Part shown: positions 46,203 through 55,881 of the stretch, in pieces
Layout of the letters: each line of letters begins with the position of its first letter
Numbering within the stretch: position 1 is the first letter of the stretch
Assembly (NCBI RefSeq): GCF_004339765.1
Contig: NZ_SMGO01000002.1
Location: 124,001 to 188,000 of the forward strand
Origin: Albibacterium bauzanense
Lineage (GTDB): Bacteria > Bacteroidota > Bacteroidia > Sphingobacteriales > Sphingobacteriaceae
DNA: 64,000 nt
Direction: 5' to 3'
Notes under the pieces: model-generated
Seen by the model: the letters and a program-made list of their open reading frames with translations, nothing else
Database searches by the model: none
Told to the model about the DNA's origin: nothing
Program-made: the position numbers and the translations under genes

Positions 46203-47459
46203 ATGAGCATACAAATTAATACACAAGAATTTGAAGTCACTGAACATTTCCTTCAATATGTTCAAATCGACACGCAATCTGATCCCTATTCTGAAAGTTT
46301 TCCTTCCACTGAGAAACAAAAGGATCTTGCCAATCTTTTATTAAAGCAATTGCTTGAACTAGGAATAAAAGATGCACACCTTGATGAGCATGGTTATGTT
46401 TTTGCAACAATCCCGTCTAATACAGACAAAAAAGTTCCGACAATTTGTTTCTGCGCACACATGGACACCTCTCCAGATTGCAGTGGATTCAATGTTAAAC
46501 CTATCATTCATAAAAACTATCAAGGGGAAGATCTAATATTACCAGATGACCCGAAGCAAATAATCAAAGAAAGTGAACATCCTGACTTAACAAAACAGCA
46601 TGGCAACGATATTATCACTGCCAGTGGAACAACTCTGCTAGGAGCAGACAATAAGGCTGGAGTTGCGGCTATTATGGATGCTGCAAGGCTATTATTAAAG
46701 CACCCTGAAATCAAACATGGTGATATCCGAATTCTATTCACCCCTGATGAAGAAGTTGGGCGAGGAGTTGAGAAACTGGATATGAAAAAACTCGCTGCCG
46801 ATTTTGGTTATACAGTAGATGGGGAAACTTTAGGTTCTATCGAGAACGAAACCTTCTCTGCAGATGAAGTAATCATTCGTATTCAAGGAATAAGCATTCA
46901 CCCTGGTTTTGCCAAAGGCAAGATGCTGAACGCCTTGAAGGTTGCAGGAAAGCTTCTTGATTCGTTACCAAAAGATCGTTTATCACCAGAAACAACATCA
47001 GAAAGAGAAGGCTTTATTCACCCAGTTGCTATTCAGGGTACAGTAGAAGAAGTAACTCTTCACTTCATTATTCGCGATTTCAATGACGATAAATTAAAGG
47101 ATCACGAAGCAGAACTAAAGAACATAACTGAAACAGTTATTGCAGCCTATCCAGGGTGCACCTATGAGTTTATCGTCCATGAACAATACCGCAATATGAA
47201 AAACGTTCTCAAGGATTTTCCAAAGGTAACGGAGATTGGGATAGAAGCGTTGGAAAGACTAGGAATTAATCCCATTCTTCGCAGTATCCGGGGCGGAACA
47301 GATGGATCCAGACTATCTTTCATGGGTTTACCTTGTCCTAATATCTTTGCAGGAGAACATGCCTTTCATGGAAAGCAAGAATGGGTATCAGTTCAAGATA
47401 TGCAAAAAGCTGTGTTAACTATTATGATGATTGCAAAGATCTGGGAAGAAAAGGCATAA
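46203..47459 (+). CDS. pepT: peptidase T (tripeptide aminopeptidase)
   Basis: The 418-residue M20 metallopeptidase frees the N-terminal residue of tripeptides. Zinc-site motifs are FCAHMDTSPD, LLGADNKAGVAA, LFTPDEEVGRG and the closing FAGEHAFHGKQEWV. Length is normal. Its ATG is only 12 bp after a terminator hairpin and no -7 element fits in that gap, so it may depend on read-through or on an unseen promoter. Confidence 0.95.
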   Translation: MSIQINTQEFEVTEHFLQYVQIDTQSDPYSESFPSTEKQKDLANLLLKQLLELGIKDAHLDEHGYVFATIPSNTDKKVPTICFCAHMDTSPDCSGFNVKPIIHKNYQGEDLILPDDPKQIIKESEHPDLTKQHGNDIITASGTTLLGADNKAGVAAIMDAARLLLKHPEIKHGDIRILFTPDEEVGRGVEKLDMKKLAADFGYTVDGETLGSIENETFSADEVIIRIQGISIHPGFAKGKMLNALKVAGKLLDSLPKDRLSPETTSEREGFIHPVAIQGTVEEVTLHFIIRDFNDDKLKDHEAELKNITETVIAAYPGCTYEFIVHEQYRNMKNVLKDFPKVTEIGIEALERLGINPILRSIRGGTDGSRLSFMGLPCPNIFAGEHAFHGKQEWVSVQDMQKAVLTIMMIAKIWEEKA

Positions 47460-47524
47460 CATTTTCTTAGTGAGAAAACTCGAACGAAAAACATTAATCG
47501 ACACGAAAATATATATAAAAAATA

Positions 47525-47556
47525 TTTGAGATTATCAATTCCATATTGTAGATTTG
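47525..47556 (+). promoter_or_regulatory. complete promoter TTTG-N20-TAGATTTG
   Basis: The -33 TTTG (47525-47528) and -7 TAGATTTG (47549-47556) both match the Bacteroidota consensus with 20-bp spacing. A transcript starting near 47562 would have a 28-nt leader before ATG 47590. Confidence 0.75.
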
Positions 47557-47589
47557 TCGCTTAATCTATTAAGAAAATAGAACAATACC

Positions 47590-47772
47590 ATGAAACGCTT
47601 ATTTTTAAATATCTCACCTTATCTATTACTTCTAGTTCCGATATTTATCGCTTTAGGAGTTTTATTAGTTTATTCTGATGTGGCATTAATTGAGCAAGAA
47701 ACTTCTTTAAATGTTTCATTCATTAAAGTACCGAATTTTAACATTATGCAGTCTATCTGCAGCCTCTTCTAG
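47590..47772 (+). CDS. 60-residue membrane protein of unknown function
   Basis: The 60-residue product starts MKRLFLNISPYLLLL and has one membrane helix (about 9-30). A short polar tail follows with a Cys near the end (SICSLF). It has a complete promoter upstream and a perfect 20-bp terminator downstream, so it is very likely a real transcription unit. I cannot assign a family. It could be a toxin-like or regulatory micro-protein, but nothing shows that. Confidence 0.6.
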   Translation: MKRLFLNISPYLLLLVPIFIALGVLLVYSDVALIEQETSLNVSFIKVPNFNIMQSICSLF

Positions 47773-47790
47773 TAAGAGTTATAAAAAGAT

Positions 47791-47835
47791 TATAAACGAA
47801 TAAAGCTCCGAAAATCGGAGCTTTATTCGTTTATA
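47791..47835. terminator. bidirectional terminator
   Basis: A perfect 20-bp stem (47791-47810 with 47816-47835) with the 5-nt loop AAAAT. It lies between the 60-residue gene and the end of sdhB and can serve both. Confidence 0.9.
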
Positions 47836-47851
47836 ACAAGAAGGTTATTAC

Positions 47852-48622
47852 TTAGTGAACTTCCACCTCTTTAATAATCTTCGCGCCTAAGTATTCTCTG
47901 TTTAATGTAGCAATATTTGATAAGCTAATTCCTACCGGACATTCAGCTTCGCACGCACCAGTATTAGTACAAGATCCAAAACCTTCTTTATCCATTTGAT
48001 CTACCATAGCCTGAGCTCTTTCCTTACGTTCTGCTTGTCCTTGAGGCAATACAGCGAACTGAGCTACCTTAGCACCCACAAATAGCATAGCAGATGAATT
48101 CTTACAAGCTGCAACACAAGCTCCACAACCAATACAAGTTGCTGAATTAAAAGCTTCGTCAGCCTTAACCTTCGGAATTGGAATAATGTTCGCATCCGGC
48201 GTTCCACCTGTATTTACCGAAATATATCCTCCAGCTTGTTGAATACGATCAAAAGCGCTACGATCAACCGCTAAATCCTTTAATACAGGAAATGCTGCTG
48301 CTCTCCAAGGCTCTATAACAATTGTTTGTCCATCATGAAAACTTCTCATATGGAGCTGGCAGGTGGTTATCTGCTCTTTCGGACCATGCGGCCGACCATT
48401 TATATATAAAGAGCACATTCCACATATTCCTTCACGACAATCGTGATCAAAATAAATTGGATCTTCTCCTTTACGAGTTATTTCATCATTTACAACGTCG
48501 AGCATTTCAAGAAAAGACATATCCTCAGAGATATCCTTCGCCTCATAAGTATGAAACTTACCACGAGTATTCTCATTTTTTTGACGCCAAACTTTAAGCG
48601 TTAAATTCATATTTCCACTCAT
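47852..48622 (-). CDS. sdhB: succinate dehydrogenase/fumarate reductase iron-sulfur subunit
   Basis: The 256-residue subunit carries electrons from FAD to quinone. The 2Fe-2S motif is [12 protein letters not shown], the 4Fe-4S site [11 protein letters not shown] and the 3Fe-4S site [14 protein letters not shown]. It is the third gene of sdhC-sdhA-sdhB, with 55 bp after sdhA. In this group the complex works as menaquinone-linked succinate dehydrogenase or fumarate reductase; direction cannot be told. Confidence 0.95.
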   Translation of the reverse strand: MSGNMNLTLKVWRQKNENTRGKFHTYEAKDISEDMSFLEMLDVVNDEITRKGEDPIYFDHDCREGICGMCSLYINGRPHGPKEQITTCQLHMRSFHDGQTIVIEPWRAAAFPVLKDLAVDRSAFDRIQQAGGYISVNTGGTPDANIIPIPKVKADEAFNSATCIGCGACVAACKNSSAMLFVGAKVAQFAVLPQGQAERKERAQAMVDQMDKEGFGSCTNTGACEAECPVGISLSNIATLNREYLGAKIIKEVEVH

Positions 48623-48677
48623 TTTATTTATAGATTTGAGATGTTAGGGGAAAGATTACAGATCTTTGAACTCACAC

Positions 48678-50609
48678 CTATTTATAACTACGTTGTGTTA
48701 ATACAACATTTTCAAATTTCAACTCCTCTTTGTGTAATTCTTCTGGTGCATTTTCATGATACTGCCATGCAGAAACAAAAGAAAATTCTTCATCATCACG
48801 TTTCGCCTCGCCCTCTTCTGTCTGGCTCTCTACCCGGAAGTGTCCTCCGCAAGATTCCCTGCGATTAAACGCATCATCAACCATCAATTCTGCAAGTTCA
48901 ATAAAATCAGCAACTCTTCCGGCTTTCTCAAGCGACTGGTTTAGCTCCTCATTTTCACCCAATACTGTTACATCTGCCCAGAACTCTTTTCTTAATTCCT
49001 GAATCAATCCCTTCGCTTTGGTCAATCCCTCTGCAGAACGCGCCATACCGCAGTATTCCCACATAATATGACCTAATTTCTTATGAATATCATCAACCGT
49101 TTGTTTTCCTTTAAGGCCTAATAACGTGTTAACTTTTGATTCAACTTCAGAACGCGTTTTTTCAAAATTCGGATGATTAGCATCTACCGGACCAAATCCT
49201 AATTTTGCTAAATAATCACCTACAGTGTATGGAATAACAAAATATCCGTCTGCAAGTCCTTGCATCAAAGCAGATGCACCCAAACGATTCGCACCATGGT
49301 CAGAGAAATTACATTCTCCTAAAGCATATAAACCAGGCACTGTAGTCATTAAGTTATAATCAACCCATAAACCACCCATTGTATAATGGACAGCCGGATA
49401 AATCCGCATCGGTTGCTTATAAGGATTCTCATCCGTAATCTGCATATACATATCAAAAAGATTACCATACTTTGCACGTACAGCATCTTCACCCAAACGA
49501 GCGATAGCGTCTTTAAAATCTAAATATACAGCCACTCCTGATTTACCAACACCTCTACCTTCATCCACCATTTCCTTAGCATTTCTAGAAGCAACGTCAC
49601 GAGGAACCAGGTTACCGAAAGAAGGATACTTACGTTCCAAGTAGTAATCTCTGTCTTCTTCCCTAATATCGGCTACCTTAATCTCACCTTTACGTAGGCG
49701 CTGAGCCATTTCTACTGTTTTTGGAACCCAAACACGACCATCATTTCTCAACGATTCCGACATCAATGTCAACTTCGATTGATGATCTCCCGTAACCGGG
49801 ATACAAGTAGGGTGAATTTGAGTATAGCAAGGATTCGCGAAGAAAGCTCCACGTTTATGCGCCCGCCAAGCAGCAGTCACATTACAACCCATTGCATTAG
49901 TCGATAAGAAAAACACATTTCCATATCCACCTGTACATAAAATAACAGCATGTGCTGCATGCGATTCAATTGCACCGGTTACCAAATCACGTGTAATAAT
50001 TCCACGTGCCTGGCCATCAATGGTAACTAAATCCAACATTTCATGCCTTGTATAGCTTTGAACTGTTCCTTTTTTAATCTGACGATTTAAAGCAGAATAT
50101 GCTCCTAAAAGTAATTGTTGTCCTGTTTGACCACGAGCGTAAAATGTTCTTGATACCTGCGCTCCACCAAAAGAACGATTATCTAATAAACCACCATACT
50201 CACGTGCAAAGGGAACACCCTGCGCCACACACTGATCAATAATATTAGATGAAACTTCAGCTAAGCGATATGTATTAGCTTCTCTTGAGCGGTAATCTCC
50301 TCCTTTAATCGTATCATAAAACAAGCGGTAAACGCTATCTCCATCGTTTGGATAATTCTTAGAAGCGTTGATACCACCTTGAGCAGCAATAGAGTGAGCT
50401 CTACGTGCACTATCCTGGTAGCAAAAAGTCTTAACATTATATCCTAATTCTGCTAAAGAAGCAGCAGCAGAAGAACCAGCCAATCCGGTTCCAACTACAA
50501 TAATATTATATTTCCGTTTATTTGCTGGATTTACAAGTTTCAGATTGAACTTATGGTTCGTCCATTTTTCAGCCAATGGGCCTTCGGGTACTTTAGAATC
50601 TAAAATCAT
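48678..50609 (-). CDS. sdhA: succinate dehydrogenase/fumarate reductase flavoprotein
   Basis: The 643-residue catalytic subunit has [18 protein letters not shown] for FAD binding and [11 protein letters not shown], which holds the histidine that covalently binds FAD. The active-site motif HPTCIP is present, and [10 protein letters not shown] and [14 protein letters not shown] follow. It lies between sdhC and sdhB with short gaps. Length is typical of the b558 type. Confidence 0.96.
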   Translation of the reverse strand: MILDSKVPEGPLAEKWTNHKFNLKLVNPANKRKYNIIVVGTGLAGSSAAASLAELGYNVKTFCYQDSARRAHSIAAQGGINASKNYPNDGDSVYRLFYDTIKGGDYRSREANTYRLAEVSSNIIDQCVAQGVPFAREYGGLLDNRSFGGAQVSRTFYARGQTGQQLLLGAYSALNRQIKKGTVQSYTRHEMLDLVTIDGQARGIITRDLVTGAIESHAAHAVILCTGGYGNVFFLSTNAMGCNVTAAWRAHKRGAFFANPCYTQIHPTCIPVTGDHQSKLTLMSESLRNDGRVWVPKTVEMAQRLRKGEIKVADIREEDRDYYLERKYPSFGNLVPRDVASRNAKEMVDEGRGVGKSGVAVYLDFKDAIARLGEDAVRAKYGNLFDMYMQITDENPYKQPMRIYPAVHYTMGGLWVDYNLMTTVPGLYALGECNFSDHGANRLGASALMQGLADGYFVIPYTVGDYLAKLGFGPVDANHPNFEKTRSEVESKVNTLLGLKGKQTVDDIHKKLGHIMWEYCGMARSAEGLTKAKGLIQELRKEFWADVTVLGENEELNQSLEKAGRVADFIELAELMVDDAFNRRESCGGHFRVESQTEEGEAKRDDEEFSFVSAWQYHENAPEELHKEELKFENVVLTQRSYK

Positions 50610-50638
50610 TTTGAATATTTTATTTTCAGCATTAAATG

Positions 50639-51418
50639 CTAACTATTAACAACAAAAAAGGAATATAGAGGCATAGCAGCAAACAACAAAGGAATCAGTA
50701 TACCAAATATCCAGAAACCTATTGCCCGAATAAGCGGAGCATAGCGATTATGGTCAAATCCTAAAGTCTGGAAAGCAGATTTAAATCCATGCGCCAGGTG
50801 AAAACCTAATGCAACCATCGCTAACACATAAAAGACTACCAGATACCAGCTTTGAAAAGAAAAGTTTACTTCTTTATATAAATCCTTTGCGATCATGATC
50901 TCAGAACCATCCTCAATATATTTCACGAAATCATGAAATTCGGCCGCAGGAATATCACGAACGGAAGTTTCACCGGTCTGAATATTTGTGGTATATTCTA
51001 CATAAGGAACATCTCCCCAATGATATTGATACCAGAAATTACTCATGTGAGTTACCAGGAAAATAAGAATAATGGTACCTAAAAGGCCCATATTCCGTGA
51101 ATTCCAAGTGCTATTTGCTGCACCGTTATAAGATGCATATGCAATTGGCCTTGCCTTTCTATTACGATAGGTAATAATCAAAGAATAAAGTGCATGCACA
51201 ATGAAAGTTGCATAAAGCAAATAAGAAATAGCTTTGATTGGTGCAAAGTGGGTCATAAAATAGGCATATTCATTAAATGCCAGACCTCCGTCACTCTTAA
51301 ATAATTGCAAATTCCCAACCAGGTGTACTACGAGGAATAAACTTAAAAATATCCCTGTCAAACTCATGATTAGCTTCTTCCCGATCGTGGAAGAAAATAA
51401 TTGATTGAAACGACTCAT
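50639..51418 (-). CDS. sdhC: succinate dehydrogenase cytochrome b subunit (b558 type)
   Basis: The 259-residue, five-helix membrane anchor is first in the sdhCAB operon and belongs to the cytochrome b558 group with two haems: heme-ligand histidines lie in [30 protein letters not shown] and [13 protein letters not shown]. It passes electrons to menaquinone. It fits the single-subunit anchor of this type; no SdhD is expected. Confidence 0.92.
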   Translation of the reverse strand: MSRFNQLFSSTIGKKLIMSLTGIFLSLFLVVHLVGNLQLFKSDGGLAFNEYAYFMTHFAPIKAISYLLYATFIVHALYSLIITYRNRKARPIAYASYNGAANSTWNSRNMGLLGTIILIFLVTHMSNFWYQYHWGDVPYVEYTTNIQTGETSVRDIPAAEFHDFVKYIEDGSEIMIAKDLYKEVNFSFQSWYLVVFYVLAMVALGFHLAHGFKSAFQTLGFDHNRYAPLIRAIGFWIFGILIPLLFAAMPLYSFFVVNS

Positions 51419-51447
51419 TTTTATGGCTTGTTTTTAATAATGGTAAA

Positions 51448-51455
51448 CAAAATTA
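51448..51455 (-). promoter_or_regulatory. -7 promoter element (TAATTTTG) for sdhCAB
   Basis: Exact TAnnTTTG on the minus strand, 29 nt before the sdhC start. A good -33 box is not visible. Confidence 0.55.
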
Positions 51456-51529
51456 TCCATTTGATTCCACATAGCTAAGGTTTTATCAAAAATAAATCAA
51501 TTTAGAATAATTCTAAGCAATAAACAAAA

Positions 51530-51557
51530 AAAGTCGTACTTAAGCAAGTACGACTTT
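51530..51557 (-). terminator. terminator after degP
   Basis: AAAGTCGTACTT (51530-51541) pairs perfectly with AAGTACGACTTT (51546-51557) around the loop AAGC. It lies 20 bp beyond the degP stop and separates degP from sdhC; on the minus strand it is followed by a T run. Confidence 0.8.
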
Positions 51558-51577
51558 AAAAACAAAAACTAATTAAT

Positions 51578-53122
51578 TTATTTTGTAGGGAAGGTCATTT
51601 CTACACGACCACCATCAGGAGAAACCCCTTTAATATTAATCATTGAAGAATTTGATTTACTCAAAGCATTCTCAATCTGTTCAATATTATTAACAGCTAC
51701 ACCATTAATGCTGGTAATGATTAATCCACGAGGAACACCATATTGAGAAAACAATCCATCTCTCCTTACATCAGAAACTACAACTCCGGAAGATATACCC
51801 AGTTCTTTTTTACGATCAGCAGGTATGGTACTAAATCCTGCTCCAAGATCATTATATAATTGAGTAGAGCTCTTACTTGCTGTAGTACTTGTCGGCATAG
51901 AGGTTGCAGCATCTTGCAAAGTAACAGTTGTTTTATGCTCTTTGCCATCACGTAGATACGTTAATTCAACTTTATCACCAGGCCCCATTCTTCCAACACG
52001 TTCTTGTAAAACAGAAGATGCAGTAATTACGCGTCCATCAATCTTGGTAATGATATCACCCTTTTTAATTCCAGCTTTCTCAGCTCCACCATTAACAACT
52101 ACATCCTGAACATATAGACCGTTATATTCACTAATGTCCAGGCTTTTCGCTACATCTGGGTCAAGCTCAGTAAACGTTATACCAACAAAGCCACGTTTAA
52201 CCTTTCCAAATTCTTTAAAATCATTCGCAATCTTCTTCACTAAGTTTACAGGAATAGCAAAACCATAGCCTGCGTAGTATCCGGTTTGAGATGCAATAGC
52301 AGCATTGATACCAATCAACTCACCATTTGAGTTAACCAAAGCACCACCACTATTTCCACGGTTAATTACAGCATCGGTCTGAATAAAAGACTCAATGGCT
52401 GCGCTCACTGGCACTTCATCCGGATTTTCATAATATTGTTGCTGACGCTCTTCTTGTCCTAATAAATTTAAAGCACGACCTTTAGCACTAACAATACCGG
52501 CTGTTACGGTTGATTCTAATCCTAGCGGATAACCTACCGCTAAAACCCATTCACCGATATTCACAGCGTCTGAATCACCCAATTTCACAATTGGCAATGG
52601 AGAAGAAGCACTAACTTTCAATAATGCTAAATCCGTATTCGGATCCCGTCCAATCAATTTCGCTTCAAACACACGTTTATCAGTTAATTTAACTTCAATC
52701 TTAGAAGCATTTTCTACAACGTGATTATTCGTTACAATATATCCATCCGTAGAAATTATGACGCCAGATCCAGATGCACGAGTTGGTTGTGCTTGTTGTT
52801 GACGACCTCTCGGTGTTCCAAAGAACTCTTGAAACATATCAAATGGGCTCGGCTGTCCTTGTCTGCCTGTTGTTGAACTAGGCTCATAAGTAGTTACAAT
52901 ATGCACCACTGCCGGAGCAACTGCTGCACTCGCTTGTGTAAAATCAGGATTCCCCGTTGAGGAACTTATATTCGCCGGATTGTTTGCAAAATAAACTTTC
53001 TGGCTTTCCTCAAAACTCATCTTATTCAATTGCGTGTTCTCAAACAACTTATAACCGCCAATAGCAAGGAGCCCCCCAAGCATGGCAATTAAAAGTGTAA
53101 ATCCAATTTTTTTCATATTCAT
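51578..53122 (-). CDS. degP: Do-family periplasmic serine protease (DegP/DegQ type)
   Basis: The 514-residue protease-chaperone has an N-terminal signal/anchor helix (about 5-22), a trypsin-like domain (about 60-290) with catalytic His in TNNHVVENA, Asp in NTDLALLKV and Ser in NRGNSGGALV, and two PDZ domains (about 300-390 and 420-510). Q-rich PFDMFQEFFGTPRGRQQQ marks the LA-loop region. It degrades misfolded envelope proteins. Promoter and terminator show it is a single-gene unit. Confidence 0.95.
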   Translation of the reverse strand: MNMKKIGFTLLIAMLGGLLAIGGYKLFENTQLNKMSFEESQKVYFANNPANISSSTGNPDFTQASAAVAPAVVHIVTTYEPSSTTGRQGQPSPFDMFQEFFGTPRGRQQQAQPTRASGSGVIISTDGYIVTNNHVVENASKIEVKLTDKRVFEAKLIGRDPNTDLALLKVSASSPLPIVKLGDSDAVNIGEWVLAVGYPLGLESTVTAGIVSAKGRALNLLGQEERQQQYYENPDEVPVSAAIESFIQTDAVINRGNSGGALVNSNGELIGINAAIASQTGYYAGYGFAIPVNLVKKIANDFKEFGKVKRGFVGITFTELDPDVAKSLDISEYNGLYVQDVVVNGGAEKAGIKKGDIITKIDGRVITASSVLQERVGRMGPGDKVELTYLRDGKEHKTTVTLQDAATSMPTSTTASKSSTQLYNDLGAGFSTIPADRKKELGISSGVVVSDVRRDGLFSQYGVPRGLIITSINGVAVNNIEQIENALSKSNSSMINIKGVSPDGGRVEMTFPTK

Positions 53123-53182
53123 ATTATTAAGTATTTTTGTTTAAAAGAATCACCATAATATTGGGCTTCTTTTGAATAGATA

Positions 53183-53214
53183 CAAATTTACTACCAAAGG
53201 CTACGAATTGCAAA
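53183..53214 (-). promoter_or_regulatory. complete promoter TTTG-N20-TAAATTTG for degP
   Basis: On the minus strand TTTG (53211-53214) precedes TAAATTTG (53183-53190) with a 20-bp spacer. The leader before the degP start (53122) is about 55 nt. Confidence 0.72.
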
Positions 53215-53299
53215 CGTAAAACAGGGCATTTCTGTTAAATAATGTTAAAGAAACGCACTTGGCATTTAAATTAAAAGACACCTATTCGATTAATTGTTT

Positions 53300-53307
53300 T
53301 AATTTTG
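53300..53307 (+). promoter_or_regulatory. -7 promoter element (TAATTTTG) for dapF
   Basis: Exact TAnnTTTG match, 6 nt before ATG 53314. It overlaps the alternative TTG (53305), which is thus not a likely start. Confidence 0.5.
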
Positions 53308-53313
53308 ATCATT

Positions 53314-54105
53314 ATGAGTTTACATACATTCTATAAATACCAAGGTGCAGGAAATGACTTCATTATAATCGATAATCGCGACCTTAAATTTACAGAAAAC
53401 AATCCACAAAAGATCGCTCAATTATGTGATCGCAGATTCGGTATTGGTGCCGATGGCCTCATGCTATTACAGAGTTCAAAAGGTTCCGATTTCGAGATGG
53501 TTTATTACAATGCCGATGGAAATATTGGCAGTATGTGCGGCAATGGAGGAAGGTGTATCGTCGCCTTTGCCAAAGACCAGGGTATTATTTCTGGCAACAC
53601 TACCTTTCTGGCTGTCGATGGCATTCACGATGCTTCCATCGACCAGGCTGGCACCTGGGTTTCTTTAAAAATGAATGATGTAAACAACATTGATACCGAT
53701 GGAGATGCCTATGTCCTTGACACAGGATCACCCCATTATGTAAAAATCGTATCCCATTTAGAAACACTGGATGTAGCAACTGAAGGAGCCTCCATCCGGA
53801 ATCAGGACACCTATCGTAAAGCAGGCATTAACGTTAACTTCACGAGCCCGGAAGACAATGGCTATTTTGTCCGAACATTTGAACGTGGAGTAGAAGACGA
53901 AACTCTTGCCTGCGGTACCGGCGTAACAGCAGTTGCTTTAGCAATGGCGAAACACAATCAACAACAAGGCGACATTGAAACTCCCATTCGGGCATTAGGT
54001 GGAAATCTTCTGATTCGCTTTCATGCAAACAATAACCACTATTCAAATATATTTCTAGAAGGACCTGCAAAATTCGTTTTCAAAGGAACTATAGATCTTA
54101 GCTAA
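53314..54105 (+). CDS. dapF: diaminopimelate epimerase
   Basis: The 263-residue enzyme turns LL-DAP into meso-DAP for lysine and murein. Both catalytic cysteines are seen: MCGNGGRC and LACGTGVTAV, and the KYQGAGNDFI start is diagnostic. The chosen ATG 53314 (MSLHTFYKYQG) follows the -7 element by 6 nt. A hairpin sits after the stop. Confidence 0.95.
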   Translation: MSLHTFYKYQGAGNDFIIIDNRDLKFTENNPQKIAQLCDRRFGIGADGLMLLQSSKGSDFEMVYYNADGNIGSMCGNGGRCIVAFAKDQGIISGNTTFLAVDGIHDASIDQAGTWVSLKMNDVNNIDTDGDAYVLDTGSPHYVKIVSHLETLDVATEGASIRNQDTYRKAGINVNFTSPEDNGYFVRTFERGVEDETLACGTGVTAVALAMAKHNQQQGDIETPIRALGGNLLIRFHANNNHYSNIFLEGPAKFVFKGTIDLS

Positions 54106-54107
54106 AC

Positions 54108-54135
54108 CATTCGACAGTCCATTAGCTGTCGAATG
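54108..54135. other. 10-bp perfect inverted repeat after dapF
   Basis: CATTCGACAG (54108-54117) and CTGTCGAATG (54126-54135) flank an 8-nt loop directly after the dapF stop. There is no clear T tract, so it may be a weak terminator or an operator for the lipoprotein gene 35 bp downstream. Confidence 0.5.
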
Positions 54136-54169
54136 ATCTTTACCTTCAGCCTTAAGCTCAATCTATTTT

Positions 54170-55102
54170 ATGGCAAAGGCACTTTTCCTGCTGTCTTTCT
54201 TAATCCTTTTATCAGGATGTAATAAGGATAAACTAAACACAGATCTTCCTCAGGCAGATAAACCAGCTGAATTTGCAAAAGTCCTGATCAGTGAAATTCT
54301 TGCCGATCCTAAAAAGGACGGGGTAGAATTCGTTGAAATCTACAATAATTCAACTGAAACAGTCGACCTCAGTTCCCTGCAACTAGCCAGCGTCAATGCA
54401 TCTGGCAAAAGAAGCAAATTGCATCCGGTTGCCAACTCAAACACCTATATTTCTCCATTCTCCTACAAGCTCCTCAGCAAAAATTCAGAAAAAGTGCAAG
54501 CTCAATACCTACATCAGAGCAAAAACACATTCCACAACATGCCATCCTTTCCTGTTCTTACAAATACACAAGGTGCAGTTATCCTCTTCATGAATGAAGC
54601 AGCAATTGATAGCTTTCACTACACCCTGGCTATGCATAGCCCCTTTATAAAAAATGCAAAAGGTGTCTCTCTAGAACGAGTAAACTTCCATATACCTGGC
54701 CATATTAAAGGAAACTTCTTATCAGCTGCAGCAAGCAACGGTTATGCTACACCCGGCTATCAAAACTCACAGTCAGAAAACAAAGAAACAATCCCTAAGA
54801 CCGTTTTTCTAAGTGAACAGGTTTTAAATCCGGCCCGAAATAAAACCTTAACAATCAATATTCTCCTTCCCACGGGCGGTAAAATGGCTAACATCCATAT
54901 TTATAATGCAAAAGGTGTAGGCGTCCGCAATCTCGCAAAGAACCAACTCTTGGGAACAAAAGAGCAATTCGAATGGGATGGCAAAGGCGATAAGGCACAA
55001 GCCTTATCTACCGGGATCTATTATATCTATGCGGAAATATTTGACAGTAATGGTTTTTTGAAAACTTATAAGGAAAGCTGCATTCTAGCCAACAAAATTT
55101 GA
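54170..55102 (+). CDS. lipoprotein with lamin-tail domain and FlgD-like C-terminus
   Basis: The 310-residue product has a lipoprotein signal peptide with lipobox LLSGC (Cys near residue 17). A lamin-tail (LTD) domain follows (about 38-160; VLISEILADP, GVEFVEIYNNSTETVDLSS, GVSLERVNF). The C-terminal part (about 215-310) has an FWDG-like EQFEWDGKGDKAQ and GIYYIYAEI strand pattern of FlgD-type/gliding-motility beta-domains. LTD domains in Bacteroidota occur in surface proteins and nuclease-linked proteins. The gene is on its own between dapF and yebC. Function is not known. Confidence 0.8.
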   Translation: MAKALFLLSFLILLSGCNKDKLNTDLPQADKPAEFAKVLISEILADPKKDGVEFVEIYNNSTETVDLSSLQLASVNASGKRSKLHPVANSNTYISPFSYKLLSKNSEKVQAQYLHQSKNTFHNMPSFPVLTNTQGAVILFMNEAAIDSFHYTLAMHSPFIKNAKGVSLERVNFHIPGHIKGNFLSAAASNGYATPGYQNSQSENKETIPKTVFLSEQVLNPARNKTLTINILLPTGGKMANIHIYNAKGVGVRNLAKNQLLGTKEQFEWDGKGDKAQALSTGIYYIYAEIFDSNGFLKTYKESCILANKI

Positions 55103-55131
55103 AGCACATTCTATTTTATTTCCAAAAAGTA

Positions 55132-55139
55132 TATATTTG
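55132..55139 (+). promoter_or_regulatory. -7 promoter element (TATATTTG) for yebC
   Basis: Exact TAnnTTTG match with four bases before ATG 55144, so the mRNA is likely leaderless. It supports this start over an upstream TTG. Confidence 0.62.
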
Positions 55140-55143
55140 CCAC

Positions 55144-55866
55144 ATGGGAAGAGCATTCGAATTTAGAAAAGAAAGAAAGTTTAAGCGTTGGTCCAAAATG
55201 GCTATTCAATTCACCCGCTTAGGGAAAGAAATTGCCATGGCAGTAAAAGAATCTGGCCCGCACCCGGAAACCAATTCACGCTTACGTACCGTAATCCAAA
55301 ATGCGAAAGCGGTAAACATGCCCAAAGACCGAATAGAAGCAGCTATAAAAAGAGCTTCCGATAAAGACGCAAGTACATACGAAGAACATATTTACGAAGG
55401 TTATGCTCCTCATGGTGTTGCTATATTAATTGAAACAGCAACCGATAATATTAACAGAACTGTTGCCAATGTTCGCAGTTATTTAACAAAGGCTGGAGGT
55501 TCATTAGGAAAGACTGGCTCTCTCGACTTTATTTTCAATCGCAAATCCATGTTCCGCTTTAAAGCAGATGAAAACATTGATCTTGAAGAATTAGAACTGG
55601 AATTAATTGATGGCGGATTAGAAGAGCTTTACATCGAAGATGATGAAGATGGAAACGACATCGCTGTTGTTCAAACTTCTTTCGAAGACTTTGGAAACAT
55701 GCAAAAGTTACTGGAATCAAAAGGCTTACAAGTTATTGCCAAATTAGAAAGAATCACCTTATCTACCACAGAAATATCCGAAGAAGATGCGGCCGACATT
55801 CTCAAATTGATCGATAAAATCGAGGAAGACGACGATGTTCAGGCTGTTTATCATAACATGGCATAG
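55144..55866 (+). CDS. yebC: YebC/PmpR family protein
   Basis: The 240-residue protein belongs to the YebC/PmpR (TACO1) family: MGRAFEFRKERKFKRWSKM and LGKEIAMAVKESGPHPETNS, and the acidic C-terminal domain. The family has been described as transcriptional regulators and more recently as ribosome-associated factors that help translation of hard (poly-proline) stretches. ATG 55144 is chosen. The stop lies within a hairpin shared with trhO. Confidence 0.93.
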   Translation: MGRAFEFRKERKFKRWSKMAIQFTRLGKEIAMAVKESGPHPETNSRLRTVIQNAKAVNMPKDRIEAAIKRASDKDASTYEEHIYEGYAPHGVAILIETATDNINRTVANVRSYLTKAGGSLGKTGSLDFIFNRKSMFRFKADENIDLEELELELIDGGLEELYIEDDEDGNDIAVVQTSFEDFGNMQKLLESKGLQVIAKLERITLSTTEISEEDAADILKLIDKIEEDDDVQAVYHNMA

Positions 55867-55881
55867 AAGAATTTCTATGCC
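55860..55881. terminator. hairpin spanning both stop codons of yebC and trhO
   Basis: GGCATAGAA (55860-55868) pairs with TTCTATGCC (55873-55881) around a 4-nt loop. The stem contains the stop codons of both converging genes. There is no long T run, so termination strength is uncertain. Confidence 0.45.

Noticed and set aside
53133-53140. Plus-strand TATTTTTG as a second dapF promoter
   Set aside because: It is 174 nt from the start in a T-rich tract and a closer exact match at 53300-53307 explains dapF.
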